Of a stretch of DNA of 20,400 nucleotides, positions 7,121 to 14,647 are shown piece by piece. The DNA is taken from NCBI GenBank assembly GCA_964643005.1, contig CAZXQI010000062.1:1-20400 (forward strand), in the 5' to 3' direction. The position numbers and the translations under genes are program-made. The notes beneath the pieces are model-generated. The model searched no databases. It saw nothing but the letters and a program-made list of their open reading frames with translations, and was not told where the DNA came from. This stretch comes from UBA6168 sp964643005. Lineage in GTDB: Bacteria; Bacteroidota; Bacteroidia; Chitinophagales; Saprospiraceae. How positions within the stretch are numbered: position 1 is the stretch's first letter; each line of letters starts with the position of its first letter.

Positions 7121-7741
7121 TCAGGCTTTTCCAAAACTCAAATCGGCGCCGGGAAATAAGGCTCTGGCCAGTCCATGCAGGAGCGCCGGCAAGAGCAATA
7201 AGCCGCCGAAAAGCATGGCGGACAGTTCGTAAAACACAGAACTTCCTTCATAAGCTCTGCCGCTTAAGCGCGACATAAAAGCGCTCAGCGGAATGCCGTA
7301 AACGTTCCCGACATATATGACCTGAATGGCGGCGAGGATGATTTGAGCCTTTTCCTTTCCGTATTCTTTTACGACAGATTCAAAGGCTTCCCTGTCGGGA
7401 TAAGCGCGGGTATCGGCGTAGTGCTGGGCGAATAAAATCCATTTGGCCTCTGCCTCCGAAAACTCTCCCTGCCCTGAAAGGATGTCCTGAATCTCCCGAT
7501 TGTCCATCCCCATTTTCAGCGCCATCTTTGCGTGCGCATAGGAGCAGGCGTCGCAGCCATTGACCTCGGTAACGGCTAATTGCAGGCGTTCGACAAAATG
7601 TTCGTCAACGGTATTGCTCTTTCTGTTTTGGATAAACCTGTACATCGCTTTAGGCAGAAAAGTAACCGCCCTATACATTTCCGAAAGGCTGAATTTCTTC
7701 TTGTAGGTCGTCCTTTTACTGAGCGTAATGGCGTTTTCCAT
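7121..7741 (-). CDS. Carboxymuconolactone decarboxylase (AhpD-like) family protein
   Basis: The 206-residue protein has the CMD/AhpD core with the redox signature CDACSYAH (Cys63, Cys66, His70), the CxxC-x3-H pattern used by AhpD-like thiol peroxidase or reductase proteins rather than the true decarboxylase. The helical core spans about 20-165. A hydrophobic C-terminal helix (about 172-194, LFGGLLLLPALLHGLA) suggests membrane attachment, which is less usual for the family. It is convergent with the DUF3276 gene. No alkyl hydroperoxide partner is adjacent; the peroxiredoxin at 10087 is separately transcribed. Family is sure, reaction inferred. Confidence 0.85.
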   Translation of the reverse strand: MENAITLSKRTTYKKKFSLSEMYRAVTFLPKAMYRFIQNRKSNTVDEHFVERLQLAVTEVNGCDACSYAHAKMALKMGMDNREIQDILSGQGEFSEAEAKWILFAQHYADTRAYPDREAFESVVKEYGKEKAQIILAAIQVIYVGNVYGIPLSAFMSRLSGRAYEGSSVFYELSAMLFGGLLLLPALLHGLARALFPGADLSFGKA

Positions 7742-7832
7742 TTTTTAGTTTGAGTTGAAAATTATCTAAACTACAAAGAATGGCCGCAAAAGTTGCGACC
7801 GGCTCCTGCGCAAAGGGACTGAGCCGCATCTT

Positions 7833-8699
7833 TCAATCGCCAGTTTTCCTTACCCTGAGCATGCGATCCTTTTTGTTCAAATCCTTCCTCAACTCCACTT
7901 CGCCAAATCCCATTTTTTCTAAAATCGCCAGAGAGTCGGAGGCGTAGTATTCGTTGGTTTCTAAAAACAGATAGCCGCCGATGCGCAAATGAGATCGGGC
8001 AAAGTCTCCGATTTTTTTGACAAAGCGCTGCTCGTCATCCGACCCTGAAAACAAGGCTAAATGCGGCTCAAAATCCACCACGTTTTTAGGCAGGCACTTC
8101 CGTTCATCGTCCCTGATATACGGCGGGTTGCTGACGATGAGATCGAAGACGGGCAGGGCGTTCCATTCATTTTCATCCAAAATATCCACCTGGTGGAAAT
8201 GAACCTCCGCATTATTCAGAGCGGCGTTTCCTCTGGCAGTTTCCAAAGCGTCCCTGCTCACATCCAATGCGTGGACTTCCCATTCGGGGCGCTTCTTTTT
8301 GATGGTCACTGCTATGCAGCCGCTGCCGGTACCGATGTCGAGAATGAGCGGCGAGGCTTCGGCGTCGGCGGCGAGGTCTTCCATTTCCAACACCCAGGCC
8401 GCTAATTCTTCCGTCTCCTGACGGGGGATGAGCACGTTCGGATTGACCTTGAAAGGAAAGCCATAAAAAATGGATTTGCCAACGACGTACTGCACCGGCT
8501 CATTGGTCAGCAGTCGGTCAATGATAGTGTTCAGTTGAATTTGATCTTCCTCGCTCAGGGCCTGGGTATTGGAAACATCTTCCAGCTTTATTCCGAAGGC
8601 GTCTTCCAGAACGATAGCGGCGATGCTGACGGCCTCGTCAATCTCGTAAAGCTCCATGATTTCTGTCATGATGTATTTGATGGCCTGAATGCTTGTCAT
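7833..8699 (-). CDS. prmC: Peptide chain release factor N5-glutamine methyltransferase PrmC
   Basis: PrmC methylates the glutamine of the GGQ motif in release factors RF1/RF2 using S-adenosylmethionine. The 288-residue protein has the helical N-terminal release-factor-binding domain (1-85), the linker VLIPRQETEEL (89-99), the SAM-binding DIGTGSGCIA (121-130) and the catalytic NPPYI (191-195). The length is normal (about 280-290). ATG 8699 gives a standard N-terminus. It lies 109 bp downstream of the EamA gene in the same direction, with no clear terminator between, so co-transcription is possible. prfA is not in the window. Confidence 0.95.
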   Translation of the reverse strand: MTSIQAIKYIMTEIMELYEIDEAVSIAAIVLEDAFGIKLEDVSNTQALSEEDQIQLNTIIDRLLTNEPVQYVVGKSIFYGFPFKVNPNVLIPRQETEELAAWVLEMEDLAADAEASPLILDIGTGSGCIAVTIKKKRPEWEVHALDVSRDALETARGNAALNNAEVHFHQVDILDENEWNALPVFDLIVSNPPYIRDDERKCLPKNVVDFEPHLALFSGSDDEQRFVKKIGDFARSHLRIGGYLFLETNEYYASDSLAILEKMGFGEVELRKDLNKKDRMLRVRKTGD

Positions 8700-8808
8700 A
8701 AAAAGAGCTTTTATCTTATTAACTATTTAATGCACCCCAACCGGGCTTTCACGTCCACTGGCACAGCTTAAATACTCTAAGTTGTGGAAAGGAGTTTGTC
8801 CTCCATTA

Positions 8809-9720
8809 TCAGGGAATCAGATGCTGCGCCCCGGCAGCTCTTTTTCGTCTCAGGCGATTCAGAAACGGGTAGCTGAAAACGACGATTAGGATGACCAGTA
8901 CTCCCCAGTAAAATCCGGAGGCGAGTTGCTTGTGTTCGCCCAGCAAGAGCCAGGCGAGTGAAATGCCGTAAACAGGTTCGAGATTGATTGTCAGCGTAGA
9001 GGCAAAGGCGGTGATATGCTTCAATGCGCGCAGCGCCAGAACCCAGGTCAGGGTGGTGCAGAGCAGCGCCAGAATGAGCAGCAGGCCAATGTCCCGGAGG
9101 GATGGCATCAGGCTGGCCTCGGCTCCGTGCCACAGATAAAAGGGCATGATCAGACTGAGTACTAACCAGGCGCTGGTCATTTCGATAAAAGTGATATTTA
9201 GCGGCTCCGCATTGTTGACCCATTTTTTATTTAAAATGCTAAAAACCGCCGCCAACAACGAGGAGAGAAGCCCCACCCAAATTCCTGCGCGCATCGAAAC
9301 GTCCACATTTTCGACGATGAGAACCATCCCGGGGACGATAAGGAATCCGGTAAACAGCTCCCACCATTTTATGCGACTGCGCAGCATAAGCGGCTCCAAC
9401 AACGCGGTAAAAAATGCACAGGTGGCCATGCAAACGAGAGCGACGGAGGCGTTGGAGAGCTTGATGGCTCCAAAAAAAGTCAGCCAGTGCAGGCCGGTCA
9501 GCCCGCCGGCTAAAGCATATTGCCCCAAATGGCGGCGGGATATTTTTTGAAAACCTTTTCCAAAGCGGAGGATGAACACCAGGCTGAGGCTCGTCAACAA
9601 AACCCGCCACCAGACCAATGAAAGCGCCGGCAACTCGATGAGCCTACCCAAAATGGCGGTAAACCCCCAGAGGAGTACGGCGGTATGCAATTCCAAATAG
9701 GCCCGATTGGTCGGCTTCAT
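8809..9720 (-). CDS. EamA/DMT-family transporter (10 TM)
   Basis: This is a drug/metabolite-transporter family protein with two EamA repeats. From ATG 9720 the 303-residue product begins MKPTNRAYLELHTAVLLWG, and about ten hydrophobic helices follow. The first repeat contains LLWGFTAILGR and WWRVLLTSLSL; the second contains WVGLLSSLLAAVFSILNKKW and the typical NLEPVYGISLAWLLLGE near the end. The tail is basic (FLNRLRRKRAAG), as expected for a cytoplasmic C-terminus. The frame is open 25 codons upstream to ATG 9795, but that extension is polar and unlike family N-termini. The exported or imported substrate cannot be predicted. Confidence 0.9.
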   Translation of the reverse strand: MKPTNRAYLELHTAVLLWGFTAILGRLIELPALSLVWWRVLLTSLSLVFILRFGKGFQKISRRHLGQYALAGGLTGLHWLTFFGAIKLSNASVALVCMATCAFFTALLEPLMLRSRIKWWELFTGFLIVPGMVLIVENVDVSMRAGIWVGLLSSLLAAVFSILNKKWVNNAEPLNITFIEMTSAWLVLSLIMPFYLWHGAEASLMPSLRDIGLLLILALLCTTLTWVLALRALKHITAFASTLTINLEPVYGISLAWLLLGEHKQLASGFYWGVLVILIVVFSYPFLNRLRRKRAAGAQHLIP

Positions 9721-10086
9721 AACTCGATGATATTCAATAAAATATAGTAAAATCTCCTTTGGCGCGCCTGGATTCAAATCGCTGCGAATGAACAAAAACG
9801 GGCGGTTCCCGCTTTTTCTTTCATGCTGGACAATTAGGATGCGATACAGGCTCCGAAAATTTCAGAGGCGAAGAAACGGGATTTTCACAGAACTTATTCG
9901 CAGGGAATTGAGAGCCTGTCAAAAAAATGAACCAATCTTTTTCCAAAACGTTAAGGAGATTTTTGGCAGAGCGGGACTTTGGTCGGGAGCAAACAGTTCT
10001 CAGTTTTCCAGTCCACAGAAAAAACGAGCCTTCCCTGGCTCAGCCATTTCTTCAAAAGTCAATTATTCACGAAAAACATAAAAATC
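9721..10086. other. Divergent intergenic region, EamA / peroxiredoxin
   Basis: This 366-bp stretch lies between divergent genes. Several short frames cross it without family resemblance. A longer frame from 9979 joins the peroxiredoxin in frame, but its first 36 codons do not look like the family. A 4-bp hairpin (CGGG/CCCG, about 9798-9811) is followed by CTTTTTCTTT, but no + strand gene precedes it. No consensus TAnnTTTG was found on either strand. Confidence 0.5.
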
Positions 10087-10560
10087 ATGGCAATTCAAAC
10101 AGGCGATAAAGCGCCGTCCTTTACACTTTTTGATACGGAAAAAAATGAAAAGTCGCTGAGCGATTTCAGCGGGCAAAACGTCGTACTGCTGTTCTTTCCG
10201 GCAGCCTTCACCAGCGTTTGCACCAAAGAACTTTGCAACACGCGGGACGACCTGGCTTATTATCAGGGACTCAACGCCCAGGTGCTCGGCGTATCGGTGG
10301 ACTCTGTTTTTACCTTAGCTAAGTTCAAAGAGGAACAAAGTCTCAATTTTCCGCTGCTCTCAGATTTCAACAAAGAAGCGGCGCGCGCCTATAATGCCAT
10401 ATATGAAGATTGGATCATGGGTATGAAAGGCGTCGCTAAGCGCTCGGCTTTTGTCATAGACAAAAACGGCGTGGTTCGCTATGCCGAAGTTTTGGAAAGT
10501 GCCGGAGATTTGCCGAACTTTGCCGTCATTAAAGAAACCTTGAGCGGCCTTAACAACTAA
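10087..10560 (+). CDS. Peroxiredoxin (AhpE/PrxQ-like, AhpC/TSA superfamily)
   Basis: Thiol peroxidases of this family reduce hydroperoxides through a peroxidatic cysteine. From ATG 10087 the 157-residue protein starts MAIQTGDKAPSFTLFD. The active site is P38-AAF-T42-SV-C45 (PxxxTxxC). A second Cys at position 50 (CTKELC) gives the C-x4-C spacing by which BCP/PrxQ members form an intramolecular disulfide. The rest of the thioredoxin fold is intact: VLGVSVDS, FPLLSDF, KRSAFVIDKNGVVRY. The 36-codon in-frame extension to ATG 9979 is rejected because the family starts at MAIQTG-like sequences. ClpS follows after 35 bp and both end at one strong terminator, suggesting an operon. Confidence 0.92.
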   Translation: MAIQTGDKAPSFTLFDTEKNEKSLSDFSGQNVVLLFFPAAFTSVCTKELCNTRDDLAYYQGLNAQVLGVSVDSVFTLAKFKEEQSLNFPLLSDFNKEAARAYNAIYEDWIMGMKGVAKRSAFVIDKNGVVRYAEVLESAGDLPNFAVIKETLSGLNN

Positions 10561-10595
10561 ACATCGTTTCAGTCTAATTCCTTAATTTCAATCCT

Positions 10596-10907
10596 ATGTC
10601 TTCTACTAATCCCTTTTTCGATAACGATGCCGACGTCCTCTTAGAAGAGGAAATCACCGACGATACCCGTACAGGAAACCTGGCTCAGCTCATCGTTTAC
10701 AACGACGACGAAAACACCTTTGACTGGGTCATCCAATGTTTTCAGGAAATTCTAAGACACACCGCTGAACAAGCAGAACAATTGTCCATCATCATAGACT
10801 TGAAAGGCAAGGCAACTGTAAAAACAGCGCCTCTCAGGGAGTTGCGGCCATTGAAAGACGCCCTTATCGACAGGGGGCTTTCAGCAGTGATTGAGGAGAG
10901 GAGTTGA
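10596..10907 (+). CDS. clpS: ClpS-family adaptor (N-degron recognition for ClpAP)
   Basis: ClpS delivers proteins with destabilising N-terminal residues to the ClpA/ClpC unfoldase. The 103-residue protein has a flexible acidic N-terminal tail (1-27) and the ClpS core: LIVYNDDENTFDWVI (32-46, Asn36/Asp37 matching E. coli N34/D35), an HTAEQAEQ helix, then GKATVKTAP and DRGLSAVIEE. The His that normally contacts the substrate amino group (E. coli H66, in VHYQGKA) appears as Asp68 in IIDLKGKA. It lies 35 bp behind the peroxiredoxin and is followed by the terminator at 10935. Family call is good; substrate recognition may be altered. Confidence 0.85.
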   Translation: MSSTNPFFDNDADVLLEEEITDDTRTGNLAQLIVYNDDENTFDWVIQCFQEILRHTAEQAEQLSIIIDLKGKATVKTAPLRELRPLKDALIDRGLSAVIEERS

Positions 10908-10934
10908 GGTTCATGAGGATTAGAAATTAATTGG

Positions 10935-10973
10935 ACGAGCAAAGAAGACTGGTTTCTTTGCTCGTTTTTTTTT
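10935..10973 (+). terminator. Strong terminator after clpS
   Basis: A perfect 12-bp stem (ACGAGCAAAGAA 10935-10946 with TTCTTTGCTCGT 10954-10965) closes a 7-nt loop. A run of nine T residues follows (10965-10973). Confidence 0.95.
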
Positions 10974-11020
10974 GACCGGCGCCCATTTCCTCCCAGAGGA
11001 GCAAATACTCTGGAAATAAT

Positions 11021-11028
11021 TAGCTTTG
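11021..11028 (+). promoter_or_regulatory. Probable -7 element for the OmpH/Skp-like gene
   Basis: TAGCTTTG matches the Bacteroidota -7 consensus, about 23 bp before ATG 11051 and downstream of the clpS terminator. No good -33 TTTG is found at 19-20 nt spacing, so strength is uncertain. Confidence 0.45.
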
Positions 11029-11050
11029 CGCCGCTTTAAAAAATGCAACC

Positions 11051-11635
11051 ATGAAAAACATTTCTCTGATACTCAACATCATTCTGCTTCTCGCTGTGGC
11101 CTATCTCTTCGCCGACCGCTTTTCCGGTTCCAAAAATAAGACGCATTCTGCAGCCGACGCGGGAACCGTCGTCGAAAAGCCCTTGCGCATCGTCCACCTC
11201 AATCTCGACTCTCTCCACCTAAAAAGCGAGTCTTTTCAGACAAAAAAGGCCGAGTTAGAAAAGCGCCAGGATCAGGCCGAGGCCTCTCTAAGCTCAAGAG
11301 CTAAAGCTTTTGAAAAAGAAGTAATCGCCTATCAACAGAGATTGCAAAGCGGCACCCTGACGCCCAAGGCGGCGCAGGAAGAAGAAACCCGCCTTGCCAA
11401 AAAGGAGCAATCCATCATGCAGGAACGGGAGCGCTTAGCCGGCGAAATCCTGAAAGACACGGACGAGTTCAACGATGCTTTTACCAATCAGGTGAAAAAT
11501 TACCTGGACTCTCTGAAAACCCAGATGAATTACGACTACATCCTCGTAGCCGGCGCCGGCAGTCCCATTTTGCTGACGAACGACAGCCTCGACATCACCA
11601 ACACTATACTGGATTTGTTGAACAAGAAAAAATAG
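11051..11635 (+). CDS. OmpH/Skp-family periplasmic chaperone-like protein
   Basis: The 194-residue protein has an N-terminal hydrophobic segment (4-20, ISLILNIILLLAVAYLF) that is either an uncleaved anchor or a signal peptide; no clear cleavage motif follows. After a polar spacer comes the OmpH start RIVHLNLDSL (46-55). A long charged helix follows (about 58-150, rich in Lys/Glu/Gln), matching the coiled-coil tentacles of Skp. The C-terminal strand region contains YDYILVAGAGSPILLTNDSLDITNTILDLLN, typical of the family. Skp-type proteins hold unfolded outer-membrane proteins in the periplasm. It stands alone here, away from bamA, with its own -7 element. Gene name withheld because Bacteroidota carry several paralogues. 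Confidence 0.88.
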   Translation: MKNISLILNIILLLAVAYLFADRFSGSKNKTHSAADAGTVVEKPLRIVHLNLDSLHLKSESFQTKKAELEKRQDQAEASLSSRAKAFEKEVIAYQQRLQSGTLTPKAAQEEETRLAKKEQSIMQERERLAGEILKDTDEFNDAFTNQVKNYLDSLKTQMNYDYILVAGAGSPILLTNDSLDITNTILDLLNKKK

Positions 11636-11786
11636 GGGTTAGTAGCGCGCTCGAAGCGATTAAGCCTCTTTGAATCATCCTCGACCTCAAAAAGTTTTTT
11701 TAAAAAAAAGTTCTTTTGTCTTCGAAGCCCCGGTAAATGGAACTAATCCTGAACTTTTTCCTTTAAAAAAAAGAATCGGGAATTAG

Positions 11787-11817
11787 TTGGGTTTGGGCTG
11801 CCGTTTTCTTACCTTTG
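11787..11817 (+). promoter_or_regulatory. Promoter of the initiator tRNA gene
   Basis: TTG (11787-11789), a 20-nt spacer and TACCTTTG (11810-11817), followed by CAG, match the Bacteroidota promoter consensus well. The predicted start near 11824 lies about 30 nt before the tRNA. Confidence 0.65.
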
Positions 11818-11854
11818 CAGTCGCTTCAAGCAAATGAGTTTGAAAAAATAACAT

Positions 11855-11927
11855 CGCGGAGTGGAGCAGTTGGTAGCTCGTTGGGCTCATAACCCAAAGG
11901 CCGCAGGTTCAAGTCCTGCCTCCGCCA
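11855..11927 (+). tRNA. Initiator tRNA-fMet, anticodon CAT
   Basis: A full cloverleaf is visible. Acceptor arms are 11855-11861 and 11920-11926. The D stem is GAGC/GCTC. The anticodon stem TTGGG/CCCAA encloses the loop CTCATAA (CAT at 11888-11890). The T stem GCAGG/CCTGC has the loop TTCAAGT, and the discriminator is A at 11927. Three initiator hallmarks are present: an unpaired first acceptor position (C1 against C72), three G-C pairs next to the anticodon loop, and A11-U24 in the D stem. CCA is not encoded (CTA follows). It has its own promoter and terminator and stands alone. Confidence 0.97.
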
Positions 11928-11937
11928 CTAAGAGAAC

Positions 11938-11966
11938 AAAGCCTCTGCAAGCGCAGGGGCTTTTTT
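11938..11966 (+). terminator. Terminator after tRNA-fMet
   Basis: An 11-bp stem with one G-T wobble (AAAGCCTCTGC 11938-11948 with GCAGGGGCTTT 11953-11963) closes an AAGC tetraloop and is followed by T residues to 11966. On the minus strand the A-rich flank becomes TTTGTT, so it may partly serve the convergent gene at 12016. Confidence 0.92.
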
Positions 11967-12015
11967 ATTGGTCTATATCCATCGGCGCCTGCCTCAATAA
12001 TCCGAGCCTATAGAC

Positions 12016-12708
12016 TCAGGGCTTTCCTACCACCACCTTGATATTGAAATTCGGATGGCCAAATCTATCCCAGAGGCGAAGCATGAGCGGAAGAAGCTGC
12101 TCCATAGCTCTGGAAGAAGCAATGTCGCCTAAGTCAATAATCAGCTCTTTGCTCCAGCCAAAGGAAGCCAACAAGTCGCTCACCTGCTGTTTGGCCTCTG
12201 CATCGTTCCCGCCGATGAAGATATTGTGCTCGCCCGGAACTAAGGATGGATGGGTCATCAATTGAACTGCTACGGTATTGAGCGCCTTGACCACCCGAAC
12301 GGAGGGGAAGCTGTGTTGAATTCTCTCGCCTAAGGAGTCGGTATTGGAGACGAACAAACTGGGAGGCGCGCCATTTGAAAAATCGAAGGGATTGGAGATG
12401 TCCATCAGTATTTTGCCCTCTATATTTTTTTCACCTACTTTCTTAAGGGCTGAGAGCGAAAACTCCCCGTTGGTGGCATTAATGATAAAATCGCTGTACC
12501 GGACAGCTTCTGCATATTTGACTAATTTTATTTCGGGAAAATTTTTAATCCACTCTCCAAAGGGCAGTTTATCGGAATCTTCTCGTTCGCTCCTCAAAAG
12601 GGTCTTGGCAGTATTGCGGGTTCCGATGGCGACCTCGTGTTTCAGTTCGATAAGTTTCTCAGCAAGGGTACGACCCACTATGCCGCTGCCCAAAATTGCA
12701 ATTTTCAT
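12016..12708 (-). CDS. NADPH-dependent F420 reductase-like (NAD(P)-binding) oxidoreductase
   Basis: The 230-residue protein has a Rossmann fold starting at the N-terminus: MKIAILGSGIVGRTLAEKL (dinucleotide-binding G7-S-G-I-V-G12) and GTRN (29-32) where FNO-type enzymes contact the NADP 2'-phosphate. Further family features are DFIINAT, ILMDISNPF, a central VVKALNTVAVQLM and NIFIGGND. This family includes archaeal F420:NADP oxidoreductase and related proteins of unknown role in bacteria that lack F420; here the acceptor is unknown. The frame begins at ATG 12708 with no alternative. A CATCTTTG at 12757-12764 (minus) is one base off the -7 consensus. It is divergent from the gene at 12848. Confidence 0.87.
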   Translation of the reverse strand: MKIAILGSGIVGRTLAEKLIELKHEVAIGTRNTAKTLLRSEREDSDKLPFGEWIKNFPEIKLVKYAEAVRYSDFIINATNGEFSLSALKKVGEKNIEGKILMDISNPFDFSNGAPPSLFVSNTDSLGERIQHSFPSVRVVKALNTVAVQLMTHPSLVPGEHNIFIGGNDAEAKQQVSDLLASFGWSKELIIDLGDIASSRAMEQLLPLMLRLWDRFGHPNFNIKVVVGKP

Positions 12709-12847
12709 GTCTCTACGGATTTTTCGGCATTGTACGAGTTATTTTTTGGCCGGGCGCAAAGATGACAAGTTTCGAGGCCGGGCGGTTTTCTCTTAGCGGA
12801 TGTTTTTAATCATTTTTGCAAAAATCCCGCTTACCCCGTTTTAAAAA

Positions 12848-14647
12848 ATGAGAAATCGCTTATCCCTGTTTGCCTTTTGGGTCTCGGCCTTTATCATCTT
12901 AGCTACTGCCCTGGCCTTCCCCCGCTATCACAAAGCCGGAACAGAAGCGACCCTGGCCTGGGATGTCAGCGGTTATTATCTCTACCTCCCCGCCATATTT
13001 ATTTACAAAGATTTAAAAGAAGTCAAATTTCTCCCCCAAATCATCGAACAGTACCAGCCGAGTCTTACTCCCGACCAGGCCTTCCCCTTGGGCAATGGCC
13101 GGCAGGTGATGAAATACTCCGCAGGGATGGCTGCGCTCTATCTGCCGTTCTTTCTTCTTGCCCATTTTTTTGCCCTGTTGGCCGGTTATCCGGCAGACGG
13201 CTTTTCCCTGCCCTACCAGGTTGCCATTCAATTGGGCGGAGTGCTGGCGGCGCTCACAGGGCTTTGGCTATTGCGCAAAAACCTGCTCCGGTTTTTCAGC
13301 GACCGGATCACGGGCTGGGGCGTCCTTCTGATAGCGCTGGGAACCAACTTTTTCAACTACGCCACTTTCGATGCGGCCAGTCCGCACGTATGGCTCTTTG
13401 CGCTATTAGCATTGGTAGTGCATCTCAGCATCCGCTGGCACGAAAAGCCGGGCAGGCGGGGCGCCTTTCTCATCGGGCTGTGCATCGGCTTAGCGGCCTT
13501 AGTCAGACCTACGGAAGCGATCTATGCGCTGGTTCCCATTTTCTGGGGGCTGGATTCTCTTCGCAATTTGCACGCGCGGGGAGCTTTTTTTAGAAAAAAA
13601 TTCTCTCATCTCCTCCTGGCGGGAGCGACGGCGGCGGCGGTGGGCTGTATCCAATTGGCCTACTGGAAAGCCGTATCGGGCGGATGGTTCGTGTATAGTT
13701 ATCAGGATCAGGGTTTCAGTTTCTTGCATCCATTTTTTTCAGACGTCCTATTTTCCTATCGGAAGGGCTGGTTTGTTTACACGCCCCTGATGCTCTTTGC
13801 CATGGCGGGTTTTTTCTTTTTGTATAAAAAAAACAGGTCGCTCTTTTTCCCTGTCCTCCTATTTTTCCTATTAGATATCTGGATAGTCTCAGCCTGGGAT
13901 ATCTGGTGGTATGGCGGCGCCTTTGGACAGCGGGCTATGATTCAGGCATACCCGCTGCTGGCCTTCCCCCTGGCCGCTTTCCTGTCCTGGATGTCGGGGA
14001 GGAAATGGTCGAACTGGCTCTTAGGCGCGCTGATGGCCGCCTGCACAGCGCTAAACCTTTTCCAAACATATCAGGCTCACTGGGGTCCCTGGGAAGCCGA
14101 CATGATGAACAGAGCCTACTACTGGCGCATCTTCGCCAACACCCAGGACGAACCATCTGACAAATTATTACTCGATACGAAAGAGGGGTTTTTCAGAGAA
14201 AAAAAGAAGGTTCAGGTTCTCTTTTTCACTGATTTTGAGTCAGTTGAAGATGCGCCAGGCATGAGCAGCCAAAGGGCGCATTCGGGCAATCGCTCTGCTT
14301 ACGTGGATGCGCAGACGGAATATTCCTACACCATCCATCTGCCGAGACCTGAAAGTCTGAAGGCCGGACAGAGGCTGCACATCGGCGCCTGGTTTTTCGG
14401 CCCGCAAAAGAAATCGCAGGTTTGGTGGATGCCGCAGATGGTCGTGAGTTTTGAAAAAGACGGACACATGGTGCATAAACGGATCGTCCGCCCCTTTCGG
14501 GTGCTGAATCAGGCCGAATGGGGCGAAGTCGGCATGGACATTAAAGTCCCCCGGAAAGATTTCGACCTCTTCAGGATTTTCCTCTGGAATCCTACCCAAA
14601 GGGAAGAAATGTACATGGATGATTTGAAGGTGGAGACTTTCGAGTAG
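12848..14647 (+). CDS. Polytopic GT-C-like membrane protein with C-terminal soluble domain
   Basis: The 599-residue protein has about ten to twelve predicted membrane helices within residues 5-405. An early extracytoplasmic loop holds an acidic residue in WDVSGYYLYLPA (Asp39), in the position where GT-C lipid-dependent glycosyltransferases keep their catalytic Asp. Other marks are LVRPTEAIYALVP (219-230), YRKGWFVYTPL and WDIWWYGGAFGQRA (350-363), seen in large Bacteroidota membrane proteins often annotated as glycosyltransferase-like. Residues about 455-599 are a soluble, beta-rich domain starting VLFFTDFESVEDAP, resembling carbohydrate-binding or jelly-roll folds. The start codon follows TTTTAAAAA. 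The function as a sugar transferase is inference. Its stop touches that of the convergent SGNH gene. Confidence 0.75.
   Translation: MRNRLSLFAFWVSAFIILATALAFPRYHKAGTEATLAWDVSGYYLYLPAIFIYKDLKEVKFLPQIIEQYQPSLTPDQAFPLGNGRQVMKYSAGMAALYLPFFLLAHFFALLAGYPADGFSLPYQVAIQLGGVLAALTGLWLLRKNLLRFFSDRITGWGVLLIALGTNFFNYATFDAASPHVWLFALLALVVHLSIRWHEKPGRRGAFLIGLCIGLAALVRPTEAIYALVPIFWGLDSLRNLHARGAFFRKKFSHLLLAGATAAAVGCIQLAYWKAVSGGWFVYSYQDQGFSFLHPFFSDVLFSYRKGWFVYTPLMLFAMAGFFFLYKKNRSLFFPVLLFFLLDIWIVSAWDIWWYGGAFGQRAMIQAYPLLAFPLAAFLSWMSGRKWSNWLLGALMAACTALNLFQTYQAHWGPWEADMMNRAYYWRIFANTQDEPSDKLLLDTKEGFFREKKKVQVLFFTDFESVEDAPGMSSQRAHSGNRSAYVDAQTEYSYTIHLPRPESLKAGQRLHIGAWFFGPQKKSQVWWMPQMVVSFEKDGHMVHKRIVRPFRVLNQAEWGEVGMDIKVPRKDFDLFRIFLWNPTQREEMYMDDLKVETFE

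Noticed and set aside
9979..10086. N-terminal extension of the peroxiredoxin to ATG 9979
   Set aside because: The extra 36 residues do not match the family, which starts at the MAIQTGDKAP-like sequence encoded from 10087.
11971..12015. Inverted repeat GTCTATA/TATAGAC near the stop of the FNO-like gene
   Set aside because: Only 7 bp arms with a 31-nt loop and no T tract; not distinguishable from chance.
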